A program made the position numbers and the translations under genes. From RI-153 sp963721725 (GTDB lineage: Bacteria; Chloroflexota; Anaerolineae; Caldilineales; Caldilineaceae), in NCBI GenBank assembly GCA_963721725.1, contig CAVRLX010000003.1, positions 248,001 through 312,000 of the forward strand: DNA of 64,000 nucleotides, read 5' to 3'. The notes under the pieces are model-generated. The model saw only the letters and a list, made by a program, of their open reading frames with translations. It was not told where the DNA came from and ran no database searches. This document shows, piece by piece, positions 8,160 to 17,726 of this stretch. Positions within the stretch are counted from its first letter, which is position 1. Each line of letters opens with the position of its first letter.

Positions 8160-9758
8160 ATGTTGAAAGTTCATCGCACCTATTTACTCCTGATTTTGTT
8201 GGCGCTGATGTTATCGGCCTGTGCGCCGGCCGCGCCAGCCCCCACGGTGGAAAACAGCGCAGAGGTTGCGCCGGTTGCAGCTCCCGGCGAGATTCAACGG
8301 GGCGGGGTGTTGGTTGTTGCCCGTTCTGGGGATGCTAATCTATGGGATCCCAAGTTCACCAACGACAACAATTCGCTGTGGGCACAGCACCAGATCTTCG
8401 CCACCCTGGTGCAAAACTCCGCCGACGGCACGGAGATTCTCCCGTGGCTGGCCGAGTCTTGGGAGATCAACGAGGATTCCAGCGTGTATTCGTTCAATCT
8501 TCGGCAAAATGCGAAGTTCTGTAACGACACGCCGATTACCGCCAACGATGTGAAGTTCTCGTTGGATCGGGCCATGGCCGACGATTCCAATGTGAGCTGG
8601 CAGTTTCCGGCCAATCCCCAGGTGGAAGTGGTGGACGATCATACGGTGAAGATTACGCTGGACAAGCCGAATGTGGCCTTCTCTTCGTTCCTCACCTTGT
8701 GGGGCAGTTCAATTCTTTCCCAAGCCTATGCCGAGGAAGTGGGCGAAGAGGCCCTGGCCGAGAAGCCGTTGGGCAGTGGCCCCTTCTGTCTGGATCGCTG
8801 GGAAAAAGGGCAAATGATTGTGCTGAAGCCCAATCCGGGTTATTGGGATGCCGAACAACCCTATGTGGATGAGGTCCAATTGCGCGTGGTGCAGGAAGAC
8901 AACTCGCGTGTGCTTCAGATTCAATCAGGCGATGTAGACATTGCCCTGGATGTTCCCTACAGCCAAGTGGACGCGCTGCGGCTGGTCGAGGATATTGACG
9001 TCTTCGTGGAGACACTCTATGGCACGGCAGCCCTGCCGCTGAACCAGCGCAAAGTGCCAGCCTTTGCCGACGTCAAGGTGCGTCAGGCTATGTTACGCGC
9101 CATTGACCGCCAGGCCATTGTGGATTCGATCCTCTATGGGCAGGGCGAGGTGGCAAAGTCGCCGTTCTATGGCTCTGGTGTCCTCTATTGGACCGATGCG
9201 TATGGCGTTCCCTATGATTTGGACGCAGCCAAGGCGTTGATGGCCGAGTCTGAGTTTGCCGATGGCTTCGCGGTTGCGTTGACCATCCCCGCGGGCGACT
9301 CGCTGGCCTCGCAGACGGCTGTGATCGTCAAAGATCAGCTTGCACAGATTGGCATCGATATGAGCATTTCCCCGGTGGAAGAAGGCACGTGGTGGGAAAT
9401 GTGGTCGGGTGGCGAATATGAAATGCTCTACAAACTGGGCACAAATGACGTCATTGACCCTGCCGAAAACCTCCCGTTTGACTTCTGGTCTATTGAAGAG
9501 GGTGGCTCAGATGCGGCCTTCACTGGCTATTACAACGCCGATATTGTACGCTTGAGCCGCGAAGCTGAAGCGGAACTCGATCCGGCAAAGCGCACCGAAC
9601 TGTACGCAGAACTTCAGCGGATCGCCATGGACGAAGTGCCGCAGTTGTGGCTCTTCCACCCCTCCAACCGCTGGGCCACCCAAGACAATGTACACGGCTT
9701 CGCCGTCTTCCCCACCAAGTTGCATCGTTTCTGGGAAGTCTGGAAGTCAGCGGAATAG
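8160..9758 (+). CDS. Oligopeptide ABC transporter substrate-binding lipoprotein
   Basis: A 532-residue family 5 solute-binding protein. The signal peptide ends in a lipobox LSAC with the lipidated cysteine at residue 21, so it is anchored outside the membrane. The body begins RGGVLVVARSGDANLWDP and carries GSGPFCLDRWEKGQ, both typical of the family that binds peptides, nickel complexes or similar ligands. I start it at the ATG at 8160 because GGAGGA lies four bases upstream and the signal peptide begins there; the frame is open to 7983. It is the first gene of a five-gene transporter operon, separated from the permease by a strong hairpin that probably keeps its transcript more abundant. Confidence 0.93.
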   Translation: MLKVHRTYLLLILLALMLSACAPAAPAPTVENSAEVAPVAAPGEIQRGGVLVVARSGDANLWDPKFTNDNNSLWAQHQIFATLVQNSADGTEILPWLAESWEINEDSSVYSFNLRQNAKFCNDTPITANDVKFSLDRAMADDSNVSWQFPANPQVEVVDDHTVKITLDKPNVAFSSFLTLWGSSILSQAYAEEVGEEALAEKPLGSGPFCLDRWEKGQMIVLKPNPGYWDAEQPYVDEVQLRVVQEDNSRVLQIQSGDVDIALDVPYSQVDALRLVEDIDVFVETLYGTAALPLNQRKVPAFADVKVRQAMLRAIDRQAIVDSILYGQGEVAKSPFYGSGVLYWTDAYGVPYDLDAAKALMAESEFADGFAVALTIPAGDSLASQTAVIVKDQLAQIGIDMSISPVEEGTWWEMWSGGEYEMLYKLGTNDVIDPAENLPFDFWSIEEGGSDAAFTGYYNADIVRLSREAEAELDPAKRTELYAELQRIAMDEVPQLWLFHPSNRWATQDNVHGFAVFPTKLHRFWEVWKSAE

Positions 9759-9785
9759 CAGAGTAGTAGTCTACCCCTTCGATAA

Positions 9786-9814
9786 AGTCGGGGCGCGGAT
9801 GCCGCGCCCCGACT
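9786..9814 (+). terminator. Intra-operon hairpin between binding protein and permease
   Basis: A perfect 13-bp GC-rich stem (9786-9798 with 9802-9814) closes a 3-base loop. No T-run follows, so it is more likely an attenuator or a 3-prime mRNA-stabilising structure than a full terminator. Confidence 0.6.
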
Positions 9815-9834
9815 GACCACAGGACTGATACCGA

Positions 9835-10776
9835 GTGGATACGCTGAGTTTTATTCGCAAACGACTGCTCCACATGCTGCCGGTGCTCTTTGGGATTTTG
9901 CTCACCGTGTTTTTAATGGTGCGCTTAATCCCCGGTGACCCGGCGCTGATTATGTTGGGAACCCACGCCACGCCGGATCAGATCGCGCAGTTGCGTGCGT
10001 TGCTGGGGCTGGATGAACCGATCTGGAAGCAATTTTGGATCTTCCTGGGCGATGTATTCCAGGGCAACCTGGGCGTCTCGCTGGTCTTTCGCCGCCCGGT
10101 GATGACAGTGATCTTTGAACGGCTGCCCGCCACCTCGTTTCTGATCGTCTATGCCGCGCTGCTTTCGCTGTTGTTGACGATTCCGTTTGCGCTGTGGGCT
10201 GCCGTGAAACAGAACAGCGTAATCGATCAGGTGATCCGGCTTGTCTTTACAATCACGCTCTCTATGCCGGGCTTCTGGCTGGGGCTGAATTTTCTGATTC
10301 TCTTCGCCGTATGGGTGCGGATCTTCCCGGTCTCTGGCTATGGCAGCAACTTCCCGGATCGCCTCTGGCATCTCTTTTTGCCCGCGCTGACGATTAGTCT
10401 GTCGCTGGCCCCCATGTTGATCCGCAACCTGCGCAGCGCGCTGATTGACGTGCTCAAAGCCCCCTATGTGGAATTTGCGCGCGCCAAGGGCATCAAGCCA
10501 GCGCGCTTGTTGCGGCGGCATGTACTGCGCAACGCCGCCATCTCCACCATCACCATCCTGGGCCTCAACATCGGCTGGCTTATGGGCGGATCGGTGATCA
10601 TCGAAACCGTCTTCACCATCCCCGGCCTGGGCGCGCTGATCGTCAATTCCATCTTCGCCCGCGACTATCCTATGATTCAGGGCGTGGCGCTGGTTTTTGG
10701 CGTGCTGGTGATCACCATCAACCTGCTCACCGACGTTGCCTACTCTATCCTTGATCCGAGGGTGGTCTATGATTGA
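9835..10776 (+). CDS. Peptide/nickel ABC transporter permease (DppB type)
   Basis: A 313-residue inner-membrane permease with six predicted spans. The first span begins at residue 15, followed by LIPGDPA, and the coupling motif EFARAKGIKPARLLRRHVLRNA lies near residues 212-233, where it contacts the ATPase. The start is a GTG at 9835; the N-terminus then reads DTLSFIRKRLLHMLP, as in family members. It overlaps the second permease gene by 8 bases. Confidence 0.94.
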   Translation: MDTLSFIRKRLLHMLPVLFGILLTVFLMVRLIPGDPALIMLGTHATPDQIAQLRALLGLDEPIWKQFWIFLGDVFQGNLGVSLVFRRPVMTVIFERLPATSFLIVYAALLSLLLTIPFALWAAVKQNSVIDQVIRLVFTITLSMPGFWLGLNFLILFAVWVRIFPVSGYGSNFPDRLWHLFLPALTISLSLAPMLIRNLRSALIDVLKAPYVEFARAKGIKPARLLRRHVLRNAAISTITILGLNIGWLMGGSVIIETVFTIPGLGALIVNSIFARDYPMIQGVALVFGVLVITINLLTDVAYSILDPRVVYD

Positions 10777-11656
10777 TCCATCTGTAATGGAAGCATCTGC
10801 AAACGACGCTTGGCTGGGCGGAGAGCGACAACGCCGTGCGATCTTTCCGCGCCTGCGCCACGGCTCGCTGATTGTGGGAGCGATCATCCTGCTTGCCATG
10901 ATCCTCTCCAGCCTCTTCGCCGAATCGATTACCCCCTACGATCCCATTGCCCAGAACTTGAGCAATGTGTTGCAAAAGCCCAGCCTGGCTCACCCCTTTG
11001 GCACCGACAACTTTGGTCGCGACATCTTCAGCCGCGTGCTCCACGCCGCCAAGCTGGATCTGCAAATTGGGGTGCTCAGCGTGCTCTTCCCATGGATCAT
11101 CGGCGTGGTGCTGGGCTGTCTGGCCGGCTATCTGGGCGGCACGGTGGACACGGTGATCATGCGCACGGTGGACACCTTCACAGCCTTTCCCTTTCTGATT
11201 ATGGTCATTGCGATTATCGCCATTATCGGCCCCGGCATCCTCAGCATGTACATCGCCCTGACTCTGGCCGGGTGGAGCGCCTATGCCCGTATTGTGCGCG
11301 GCGAAATCCTGGTGACCCGACGCAGCGAATACGTAATGGCGGCGCGCGCACTGGGCTATAGCAACAGCCGCATTATGTTCCGCCACATTTTGCCCAACGT
11401 GATCACCCCGGCGATTGTCTTCGCCATGTCGGACATTGTCCTGGTCATCCTCTCCACTACTTCACTCAGCTTTCTGGGCCTGGGCGTGCAGCCCCCCACT
11501 GCCGAATGGGGAACCATGATCGCCGAGGGGCGCAACTACATTCTCAGCGCGTGGTGGATGGTAACCCTGCCCGGCCTTGCCATTGTGCTGGTGGGGATCG
11601 GGCTGAGCCTTTTTGGCGACGGCGTGACGGAACTACTGCGCAACGAGGATTCCTAA
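10769..11656 (+). CDS. Peptide/nickel ABC transporter permease (DppC type)
   Basis: A 295-residue partner permease. A charged N-terminal tail is followed by the first span (about residues 28-49), the extracytoplasmic stretch HPFGTDNFGRDIFSR that is diagnostic of DppC/OppC, and the coupling motif EYVMAARALGYSNSRIMFRHILPN. It starts inside the end of the first permease gene and stops one base before the ATPase start, so the genes are tightly coupled. Confidence 0.94.
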   Translation: MIDPSVMEASANDAWLGGERQRRAIFPRLRHGSLIVGAIILLAMILSSLFAESITPYDPIAQNLSNVLQKPSLAHPFGTDNFGRDIFSRVLHAAKLDLQIGVLSVLFPWIIGVVLGCLAGYLGGTVDTVIMRTVDTFTAFPFLIMVIAIIAIIGPGILSMYIALTLAGWSAYARIVRGEILVTRRSEYVMAARALGYSNSRIMFRHILPNVITPAIVFAMSDIVLVILSTTSLSFLGLGVQPPTAEWGTMIAEGRNYILSAWWMVTLPGLAIVLVGIGLSLFGDGVTELLRNEDS

Positions 11657-12607
11657 ATGGCTCCACTGCTTGAAGTTGACCATCTGACCACCCAGATTCC
11701 CACTCGGCGCGGCATTGTCACCGCCGTGGATAACGTCTCTTTTACGCTTCAACAGGGTGAGGTTTTCGGCGTAGTGGGTGAAAGCGGCTCTGGCAAAAGC
11801 ATGACCTGTCGCTCGATTTTGGGCCTGGTCCCCGCGCCGGGCAAAGTGGTGTCGGGCCGTGTCCTCTATGACGGCAAGGATCTGCTCTCGCTTTCGCAGA
11901 CGCAGATGAACGCCATCCGCGGCAAGGAGATCGCCATGATCTTCCAAGACCCCGTGGCCGTGCTCAACCCGGTGATGCGTATTGGCAGCCAGATCTCGGA
12001 AGCGCTGCTGGAACATGGCATTGTGCAGTCGGACCGAGAGGCACAGGCGCGCACGCTGGAACTCATGCGCCATGTGGGCATCCCCGCCCCGGAGCGACGG
12101 CTACGCGATTATCCGCATCAGTTCAGCGGTGGCATGTGTCAGCGTGTGGTGATTGCGGCGGCGCTGGCCTGTGAACCGCGCATTATCCTGGCCGACGAAC
12201 CGACGACCGCCCTGGATGTCACCATTCAGGACCAGATCCTCAAACTGCTGATCCAGTTACAGCGTGAATACGCCATGAGCTTGGTGCTGGTTACCCATGA
12301 CATGGGCGTGGTGGCCCAGACCTGTCAGCGCGTGGCGGTGATGTACGCCGGGCAGATTGTCGAGCTTGCCCACACGGTTGATCTCTTCCGCCAGCCGTAC
12401 CATCCCTACACCGTGGGCTTGCTTAACTGTGTACCGCGCACCGACCTGCGCGGGAACGTGCGGCGGCTGCGGCCCATCCCCGGCATGCCGCCTGATCTGG
12501 CCCACCCGCCGCGCGGTTGTCCCTTTCACCCGCGCTGCCCGCTTGCCAGCGTCGGAGTGCAAAGAGGGCGAGTTTCCCCTGCGCGAGGTGACGCCCGGTC
12601 ACTTTAG
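11657..12607 (+). CDS. Peptide ABC transporter ATPase (DppD type), frame broken near its C-terminus
   Basis: An oligopeptide-transporter ATPase. Walker A is GESGSGKS near residue 39, the signature is FSGGMCQRV, Walker B is RIILADEPTT, and the switch histidine lies in LVTHDMG. The family-specific C-terminal cysteine motif begins GCPFHPRCPLA, but then the frame runs into unrelated residues and stops at 12607. The correct continuation, SECKEG to VLA, lies in the next frame and ends at 12680, overlapping the next ATPase start as ATGA. Removing one base near 12551 restores six residues between the last two cysteines, as in known DppD proteins. Whether this is a real lesion or a read error is open. 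Confidence 0.9.
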   Translation: MAPLLEVDHLTTQIPTRRGIVTAVDNVSFTLQQGEVFGVVGESGSGKSMTCRSILGLVPAPGKVVSGRVLYDGKDLLSLSQTQMNAIRGKEIAMIFQDPVAVLNPVMRIGSQISEALLEHGIVQSDREAQARTLELMRHVGIPAPERRLRDYPHQFSGGMCQRVVIAAALACEPRIILADEPTTALDVTIQDQILKLLIQLQREYAMSLVLVTHDMGVVAQTCQRVAVMYAGQIVELAHTVDLFRQPYHPYTVGLLNCVPRTDLRGNVRRLRPIPGMPPDLAHPPRGCPFHPRCPLASVGVQRGRVSPARGDARSL

Positions 12608-12680
12608 CGCGTGTATCAAAGCCGATCAGATTATCGAGGGCAAAGAGATCTGGCCCGCTACAGACGAGGTGCTGGCATGA
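12548..12680 (+). other. Shifted-frame C-terminus of the DppD-type ATPase
   Basis: This segment encodes the family tail SECKEGEFPLREVTPGHFSAC and ends in a TGA that overlaps the ATG of the next gene. It is out of frame with the upstream ATPase by one surplus base. Confidence 0.75.
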
Positions 12681-13693
12681 TCCCAATCTCCCCTGCCCCG
12701 CTTGTCGAATTGCAAGGGCTGACCAAGATCTACACCAGCGGCGACAACGCCTGGAATCGGCTGCTGCGCCGCCCGCCAGAACGGCTGCGCGCCGTGGATG
12801 GCGTCGATCTCACCATCTATCGCGGCGAAATCCTCAGCCTTGTGGGCGAATCTGGCTCTGGCAAGACCACGTTGGGCCGTTCGATTTTGCGTCTGGTGGA
12901 GCCAACCAGCGGGCAGGTGCGCTACAATGGGCAAGATATTTTGCCTCTGCCCAAAGCACAGATGCAGCCCATCCGCCGCAAAATGCAGATGATCTTTCAA
13001 GATCCGCACTCGTCGCTGAACCCGCGTATGACCGTGCGCCAGACCCTGGGCGAGGTGCTGCGTGTGCACACCATTGTGCCGCCGGCGCGTGTGGAGAGCC
13101 GTATTCTCGAACTGTTGGGCATGGTGGGACTTTCCGCCGACGCCATTGATCGCCAGCCGCGTCACTTTAGCGGTGGGCAGCGTCAACGCATTGGGATTGC
13201 ACGGGCGCTGGCAATTGAGCCGGAGTTTATTGTGGCCGATGAGCCGGTCTCGGCTGTGGATGTCTCGATTCAGGCCCAAATCTTGAACATTCTGCTGGAT
13301 CTCAAAGATCGGCTGGGGCTGACGATTCTCTTCATTGCCCATGATCTGAGCGTGGTGCAGTACATTAGCAACCGGGTGGGAGTAATGTATTTGGGCAAAA
13401 TTGTCGAGATTGCGCCGCGGCGACAGTTGTTCGCACAGCCGCGCCACCCCTATACCCAGGGCTTGCTGCTGGCTGCGCCGCAGCCCGATCCCGGCCATCA
13501 GACCACGCAAGTGGCGTTGGAAGGGGAGCCGCCCTCGCCTTTGAACCCGCCCAGCGGCTGCCGTTTTCACACGCGCCGTTACTTGGCGACGGAACTCTGT
13601 AGCCGCGTCGAACCACCCCTGGCCGAGATCGCCCCCGGTCATCTTTCCGCCTGCCATCATCACGACAAGTTGGTGTGGCCGCCGATTAGGTAA
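12677..13693 (+). CDS. Peptide ABC transporter ATPase (DppF type)
   Basis: A 338-residue second ATPase of the transporter. Walker A GESGSGKT, signature SGGQRQRIGIARAL, Walker B FIVADEPVSA and switch FIAHDLS are intact. The C-terminal motif is GCRFHTRRYLATELC, in which the second cysteine of the usual CxFxxRC pattern is replaced by Arg, a small oddity. The ATG at 12677 overlaps the restored stop of the first ATPase (ATGA), which supports this start and also shows where that gene should end. Confidence 0.93.
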   Translation: MIPISPAPLVELQGLTKIYTSGDNAWNRLLRRPPERLRAVDGVDLTIYRGEILSLVGESGSGKTTLGRSILRLVEPTSGQVRYNGQDILPLPKAQMQPIRRKMQMIFQDPHSSLNPRMTVRQTLGEVLRVHTIVPPARVESRILELLGMVGLSADAIDRQPRHFSGGQRQRIGIARALAIEPEFIVADEPVSAVDVSIQAQILNILLDLKDRLGLTILFIAHDLSVVQYISNRVGVMYLGKIVEIAPRRQLFAQPRHPYTQGLLLAAPQPDPGHQTTQVALEGEPPSPLNPPSGCRFHTRRYLATELCSRVEPPLAEIAPGHLSACHHHDKLVWPPIR

Positions 13694-13824
13694 AGGCAAG
13701 CCATTCCCAGCTTATTGATCAAACGAGATCAAAACAGGACTCATCAACCCAGTTTGCACTACCGAACGTACGCGAGGAATGCCTCGCCCCTCCATCCATT
13801 CCATATTACAAGGAGACCCATTTT

Positions 13825-14520
13825 ATGGCGCACGACCCCTATTACGAGCTTGTTCCCGTTCCCGCAGAGTTGCCTTTTGATGCCAAACGCACGGCGCTGC
13901 TCACGATTGATCTGCAATATCTGGACGCCCACGCCGACGGTTGGATGGGGCGGCTGTGCCGGGAGCAGGGCAAACCCGATCTGCTCCAAGAGCGTTGGGA
14001 TTTTATTCAAGAGATTCTGCCCAATGTGCGCCGCTTGCAGGATGCCTGCCGCGACAACGACATGGAAGTGATCCATATTCGCGTCAAATATCTGACGCGT
14101 GCCTGTCGCGATGGGCAGCGTTCGCTGGCAAAGGATGTAAAGGCCGAAAGCGCCAACGAACGCGATGACGACTTTTTGGAAGAAGTGGCACCGGTGGGCG
14201 ACGAGATCATCATCAACAAGACCAGTGCTGGCACCTTCAACTCCACCTCGCTGGACCAGATTTTGCGCAACATGGGCATTGACCGGCTATGGGTGACGGG
14301 GATTGTGACCGAGGGCTGTGTGGAACTGACCGCCCGCGATGCTGCCGACCGCGGTTTCTACGTTACCCTGGTTAGCGACGGCTGTGCTTCGTCCACCCAT
14401 GTGGCCCACGAAGACGCGCTTCAGCGCATGGGCGACGGCGGGCTGATCAAAGTGCGCACAGTGGACCAATTGCTTGCCCAACTGGATCAGCCGGAACCAG
14501 CGCTGATGATGGCGGATTAG
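13825..14520 (+). CDS. Isochorismatase-family cysteine hydrolase
   Basis: A 231-residue protein with the family triad: D29 in LLTIDLQ, K132 in IIINKTS and C165 in VTEGCVELTA. Members hydrolyse amides or vinyl ethers, for example nicotinamide, N-carbamoyl compounds, biuret or ureidoacrylate. AAGGAGAC lies eight bases before the ATG. It follows the transporter ATPase by 131 bases in the same direction, so a link between imported amide substrates and this hydrolase is a reasonable inference. Confidence 0.9.
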   Translation: MAHDPYYELVPVPAELPFDAKRTALLTIDLQYLDAHADGWMGRLCREQGKPDLLQERWDFIQEILPNVRRLQDACRDNDMEVIHIRVKYLTRACRDGQRSLAKDVKAESANERDDDFLEEVAPVGDEIIINKTSAGTFNSTSLDQILRNMGIDRLWVTGIVTEGCVELTARDAADRGFYVTLVSDGCASSTHVAHEDALQRMGDGGLIKVRTVDQLLAQLDQPEPALMMAD

Positions 14521-14585
14521 GAAAATAACCCGCCCCTATCATAGCGTCGGACAAATATGATGCCAGGGAATGTACCTTCTTGAGA

Positions 14586-14619
14586 CGAAAGTCCACGCAT
14601 TCACATCCGTGGACTTTCG
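14586..14619 (+). terminator. Terminator hairpin after the isochorismatase gene
   Basis: A 12-bp perfect stem (14586-14597 with 14608-14619) is followed by CTTTTG. Confidence 0.7.
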
Positions 14620-14650
14620 CTTTTGCGGTGACTCCGTTCCAAGTGGCTAT

Positions 14651-14695
14651 AAAGCAGAGTTGCCCCGTTCCCGAAAAACGGGGCAACTCTGCTTT
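14651..14695 (+). terminator. Second long hairpin terminator
   Basis: A 19-bp perfect stem (14651-14669 with 14677-14695) closes a 7-base loop. It begins with AAA and ends with TTT, so it can stop transcription in either direction. With the preceding hairpin it forms a tandem stop for the transporter operon. The rest of the gap 14521-14896 holds copy B of the palindromic element and no gene. Confidence 0.7.
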
Positions 14696-14765
14696 TGACT
14701 TGAGAGAATGGCAGGCTTTGGCTATACTGAAGTCCTGTCCAGAAAAGCTACCCTATCGCCCAAGT

Positions 14766-14855
14766 CACTACACAGGTACGACGCACTCGCCAGTAGGAAA
14801 TTGGGTGTAAAACGCTTGTGGCGAATGCGTCGCATCTAGACCTGTATCAGATACT
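14766..14855. repeat. Palindromic ~90-bp element, copy B
   Basis: Arms ACGACGCACTCGCCA (left) and TGGCGAATGCGTCGCA (right) are flanked by ACACAGGT and ACCTGTAT. Its loop reads like the reverse complement of the loop of copies A and F, so this copy is inverted relative to them. Confidence 0.75.
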
Positions 14856-14896
14856 ATCCCAAAGCCCTTCTAGCTTCATCTATTCCATCATTGACT

Positions 14897-15640
14897 ATGC
14901 TCACCATAAACAACCTCAGCGCCGGCTACGGCAAACTGCAAATCCTCCACGAGCTTTCGCTAACCGTGCCGCGCGAACAGTTCACCGCCATCCTCGGCCC
15001 CAACGGCAGCGGCAAGTCCACGCTGCTCAAGTCCATCTTTGGGATCACTGACCACTTTGGCGGTGAGATTTCGTTCGACGGGCAGTCGTTGATCGGCAAA
15101 GCCACCGAGCGCATTGGCCGCCTGGGCATCGCCTATGTGCCCCAGCGCCAGAACATCTTCACCGCCATGACGGTACGCGAGAATTTGCTGCTGGCGTTGC
15201 GTAATCTGCCCAAAGCCGAGGCTGCCCGCGGCCTATCCGAAGCCCTGGCGCTTTTCCCCATCCTGGCCGACCGCCAGGGTCAACGCGCCGGGCAGATGAG
15301 CGGCGGCGAGCGCCAGATGCTGGCGATTGCGATTGGCTGGCTCTCTCGCCCCAAGTTGATGCTGCTGGACGAACCCAGCGCCGGGCTATCGCCGCTCTTT
15401 GTCACCGAGGTCTTCCGCACGCTGCAAACCCTCAGCCGCAGTGGGATTACGCTGGTGGTGGTGGAGCAGAACGCGCGCAGTGTGTTGCGCTGGTGCGACT
15501 ATGCCCACGTGTTGCGCGAGGGACAGGTGGTCTTCGGCGGCACCGCCGCCGAGATTCTCGCCGACGAGGAGACGATCAAGAGTTATTTGGGCGTGGGGGG
15601 GCAAGTCATACCCTTCGATAGGCATCAGGAGTGCAACTGA
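14897..15640 (+). CDS. ABC transporter ATPase, LivF-like
   Basis: A 247-residue ATP-binding subunit. Walker A GPNGSGKST near residue 36, signature MSGGERQMLAIA, Walker B MLLDEPSAGL and the switch VVVEQNAR are typical of LivF-type branched-chain amino acid or urea transport ATPases. No permease, LivG or binding protein is next to it, so it is an orphan here. The ATG at 14897 is preferred over a TTG at 14891; neither has a clear ribosome site. The WD40 gene follows after six bases. Confidence 0.85.
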   Translation: MLTINNLSAGYGKLQILHELSLTVPREQFTAILGPNGSGKSTLLKSIFGITDHFGGEISFDGQSLIGKATERIGRLGIAYVPQRQNIFTAMTVRENLLLALRNLPKAEAARGLSEALALFPILADRQGQRAGQMSGGERQMLAIAIGWLSRPKLMLLDEPSAGLSPLFVTEVFRTLQTLSRSGITLVVVEQNARSVLRWCDYAHVLREGQVVFGGTAAEILADEETIKSYLGVGGQVIPFDRHQECN

Positions 15641-15646
15641 AAAAAC

Positions 15647-17722
15647 ATGCTCAAAAACAGATCGTGGGTAGCCATTTCTGCCTTTGTGATTCTTATTTTC
15701 GTTTGTGCAGGGACGTTGATTGTGGGTGGTCTCTATCTTAAAGGGCTACCCACGTTGAACCCGCCAAAGTTCGAGAGCGTGCAGACAATTCCGCTTGACT
15801 CTTTATCCACGACGGAGCATCTCACGATCGGCAGTGGAAGAATCCAACAAGTGGCATACTCTCCCGATGGCAAACGGATGGCCGTCGCCACCAGCGCCGC
15901 TATCCTGCTCTACGAGACAGAAGCCTTTCAACTCCAGCTCTCCATCCCCATGACAACCTGGGTCTATAGCATCCTCTGGTCACCAGATAGCAGATTCATA
16001 GCAGCCGTCGTTAGCAATCGCTTTATTTTGTTGGATGCAGCAACAGGCAAACAGATACTTGTGTTTGAGCACAGTGAAGGTGCCTCTCTCGATGACACGA
16101 TGGAATGGTCGCCGGATGGCAAGTATATTGCTGCACGTGTACTTTTGTGGTTCAAGGCAGAGGTCTGGATCTGGGAAGTCAGCACGGGCAACCGTGTGGA
16201 AATCCTGAAAAACCGCACACAGCGGTTTCCCCATGCAGAAGGCGTGAGTTGGTCAGATGATAGCACTGAATTGGCAGTAAGTTACCGATATCATGTTGTT
16301 GGCGTTGGTAAGACTCCTCCTAGCCCTGAAATTTACATTTGGAATCTGCGCAGTTCTCCCAGAGTAGGAACAAAGTGGGATTCAGCGAATTTGCTCGCAG
16401 GTAACCTTACACGCTCTCCAGATGGGGAATATCTCTTTGTAAGCGGTGAACCCGGTGTGCAGGTGTTAGATATTCGGAATAGAAGTTCACCAGGTAAAAT
16501 TCCTCGCGGCTCATCTTACATTGAAGCTTTTTCCTTCTCGACTGATGGAAAGCTTCTGGCCGTTGGACGGCGACGAGAACCAGTAACGGTCTACGAGTTG
16601 CCTTCCCTGAAGCAGGTTGCAGCGTTGGATGGTATGTGGACAGGGGCAGACTCTCTGAGTTGGTCTCCACACAACCAGCTTGTGGCGAGCAGTGAATTTA
16701 ACCATAGTGTCTTTGTGTGGTCGCTCCCCAATCGTGAGTTAATTCACCAGATTTCTCTTGGTTCCGATCGGGAAGAGGATCTCGCCTGGTCTCCCGACAG
16801 CGCACACGTGGCAGCAGGCGGGCGCGATAATCGTGTGCGCCTTTACGAGGCAAGCAGCGGCAAGCTTGTCACCACCCTGGGCGAACCTTACCCTGGAAAT
16901 CGCACCCATGTAGATTGGTCGCACGATGGGCATTGGATTGCCTGGACGGGCATGGCGAGAGAACGAAATGCCGGTGTCGCCCAAATTTGGTCAACAGACG
17001 GAACACAATCAATTAACATCCCTGGTGAAGGCACAGAGGTACCGCTGGCCTGGTCTCCGCGGGAAAATTCGCTCGCCCTGATGGCAGGCGATCTCCAAAT
17101 CTGGGACGTACATGCAGATGGCAATGTGCACTTGAATCGTGAAATACCGGTGAGTGGCACTGTGCTTAGGCTGGATTGGTCGCCAGACGGAAAAAAGATT
17201 GTGGCAGGCGTCATCACGTATGACATGAGCAGCCACGAACGTTCTGCAAACCTTCAGATCTGGCAGGCGGCGGATGGACAGTTGCTTGCCGAAATTTCAG
17301 ATGAAACCATGAAGTACATTCGTGGCCTGGCATGGTCACCGAACGGACAGTGGATAGCAGCGTCGTATGACTTAAAGTGTACAGGGGAGTACTGTTCAAT
17401 GCTCCAGGTTTGGGAGGCAGAAAGCGGTGAATTGGTGCGGACATTTGGCCGCCAGGAAGGCTCTGCCTGGAAGTTGAGTTGGTCTGCCGATAGTCAGTGG
17501 ATTGTCTCGACAGATGCGCCCCACCGAACCGGGGTAGCCCTCTACCCAATGAACAAAGAGCGCTCCATCCGGGAAGTTCCCGCTCATCATGGAAGTGTGG
17601 AGAGCGTTGCCTGGTCTCCAGATGGCAAGAAAATTGCATCCACTGGGTATGATGGACAGCTTTTTATTTGGGATGCGGTGAGACTGACAACCATTAATCC
17701 AGTTCCCGCCCGGGAAAGATAA
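15647..17722 (+). CDS. Membrane-anchored WD40 beta-propeller protein
   Basis: A 691-residue protein with one N-terminal membrane anchor (about residues 9-31) and a body of repeated WSPDGK/WSPDSR units, each followed by an IAA or VWEA strand, spaced 40-50 residues apart. About 12-14 blades can be counted, enough for two propellers, presumably outside the cytoplasm as a binding scaffold. No catalytic domain is visible. It starts six bases after the LivF-like gene, so the two may be co-transcribed. It is richer in A/T and less biased in codon use than its neighbours. Confidence 0.82.
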   Translation: MLKNRSWVAISAFVILIFVCAGTLIVGGLYLKGLPTLNPPKFESVQTIPLDSLSTTEHLTIGSGRIQQVAYSPDGKRMAVATSAAILLYETEAFQLQLSIPMTTWVYSILWSPDSRFIAAVVSNRFILLDAATGKQILVFEHSEGASLDDTMEWSPDGKYIAARVLLWFKAEVWIWEVSTGNRVEILKNRTQRFPHAEGVSWSDDSTELAVSYRYHVVGVGKTPPSPEIYIWNLRSSPRVGTKWDSANLLAGNLTRSPDGEYLFVSGEPGVQVLDIRNRSSPGKIPRGSSYIEAFSFSTDGKLLAVGRRREPVTVYELPSLKQVAALDGMWTGADSLSWSPHNQLVASSEFNHSVFVWSLPNRELIHQISLGSDREEDLAWSPDSAHVAAGGRDNRVRLYEASSGKLVTTLGEPYPGNRTHVDWSHDGHWIAWTGMARERNAGVAQIWSTDGTQSINIPGEGTEVPLAWSPRENSLALMAGDLQIWDVHADGNVHLNREIPVSGTVLRLDWSPDGKKIVAGVITYDMSSHERSANLQIWQAADGQLLAEISDETMKYIRGLAWSPNGQWIAASYDLKCTGEYCSMLQVWEAESGELVRTFGRQEGSAWKLSWSADSQWIVSTDAPHRTGVALYPMNKERSIREVPAHHGSVESVAWSPDGKKIASTGYDGQLFIWDAVRLTTINPVPARER

Positions 17723-17726
17723 TCCT

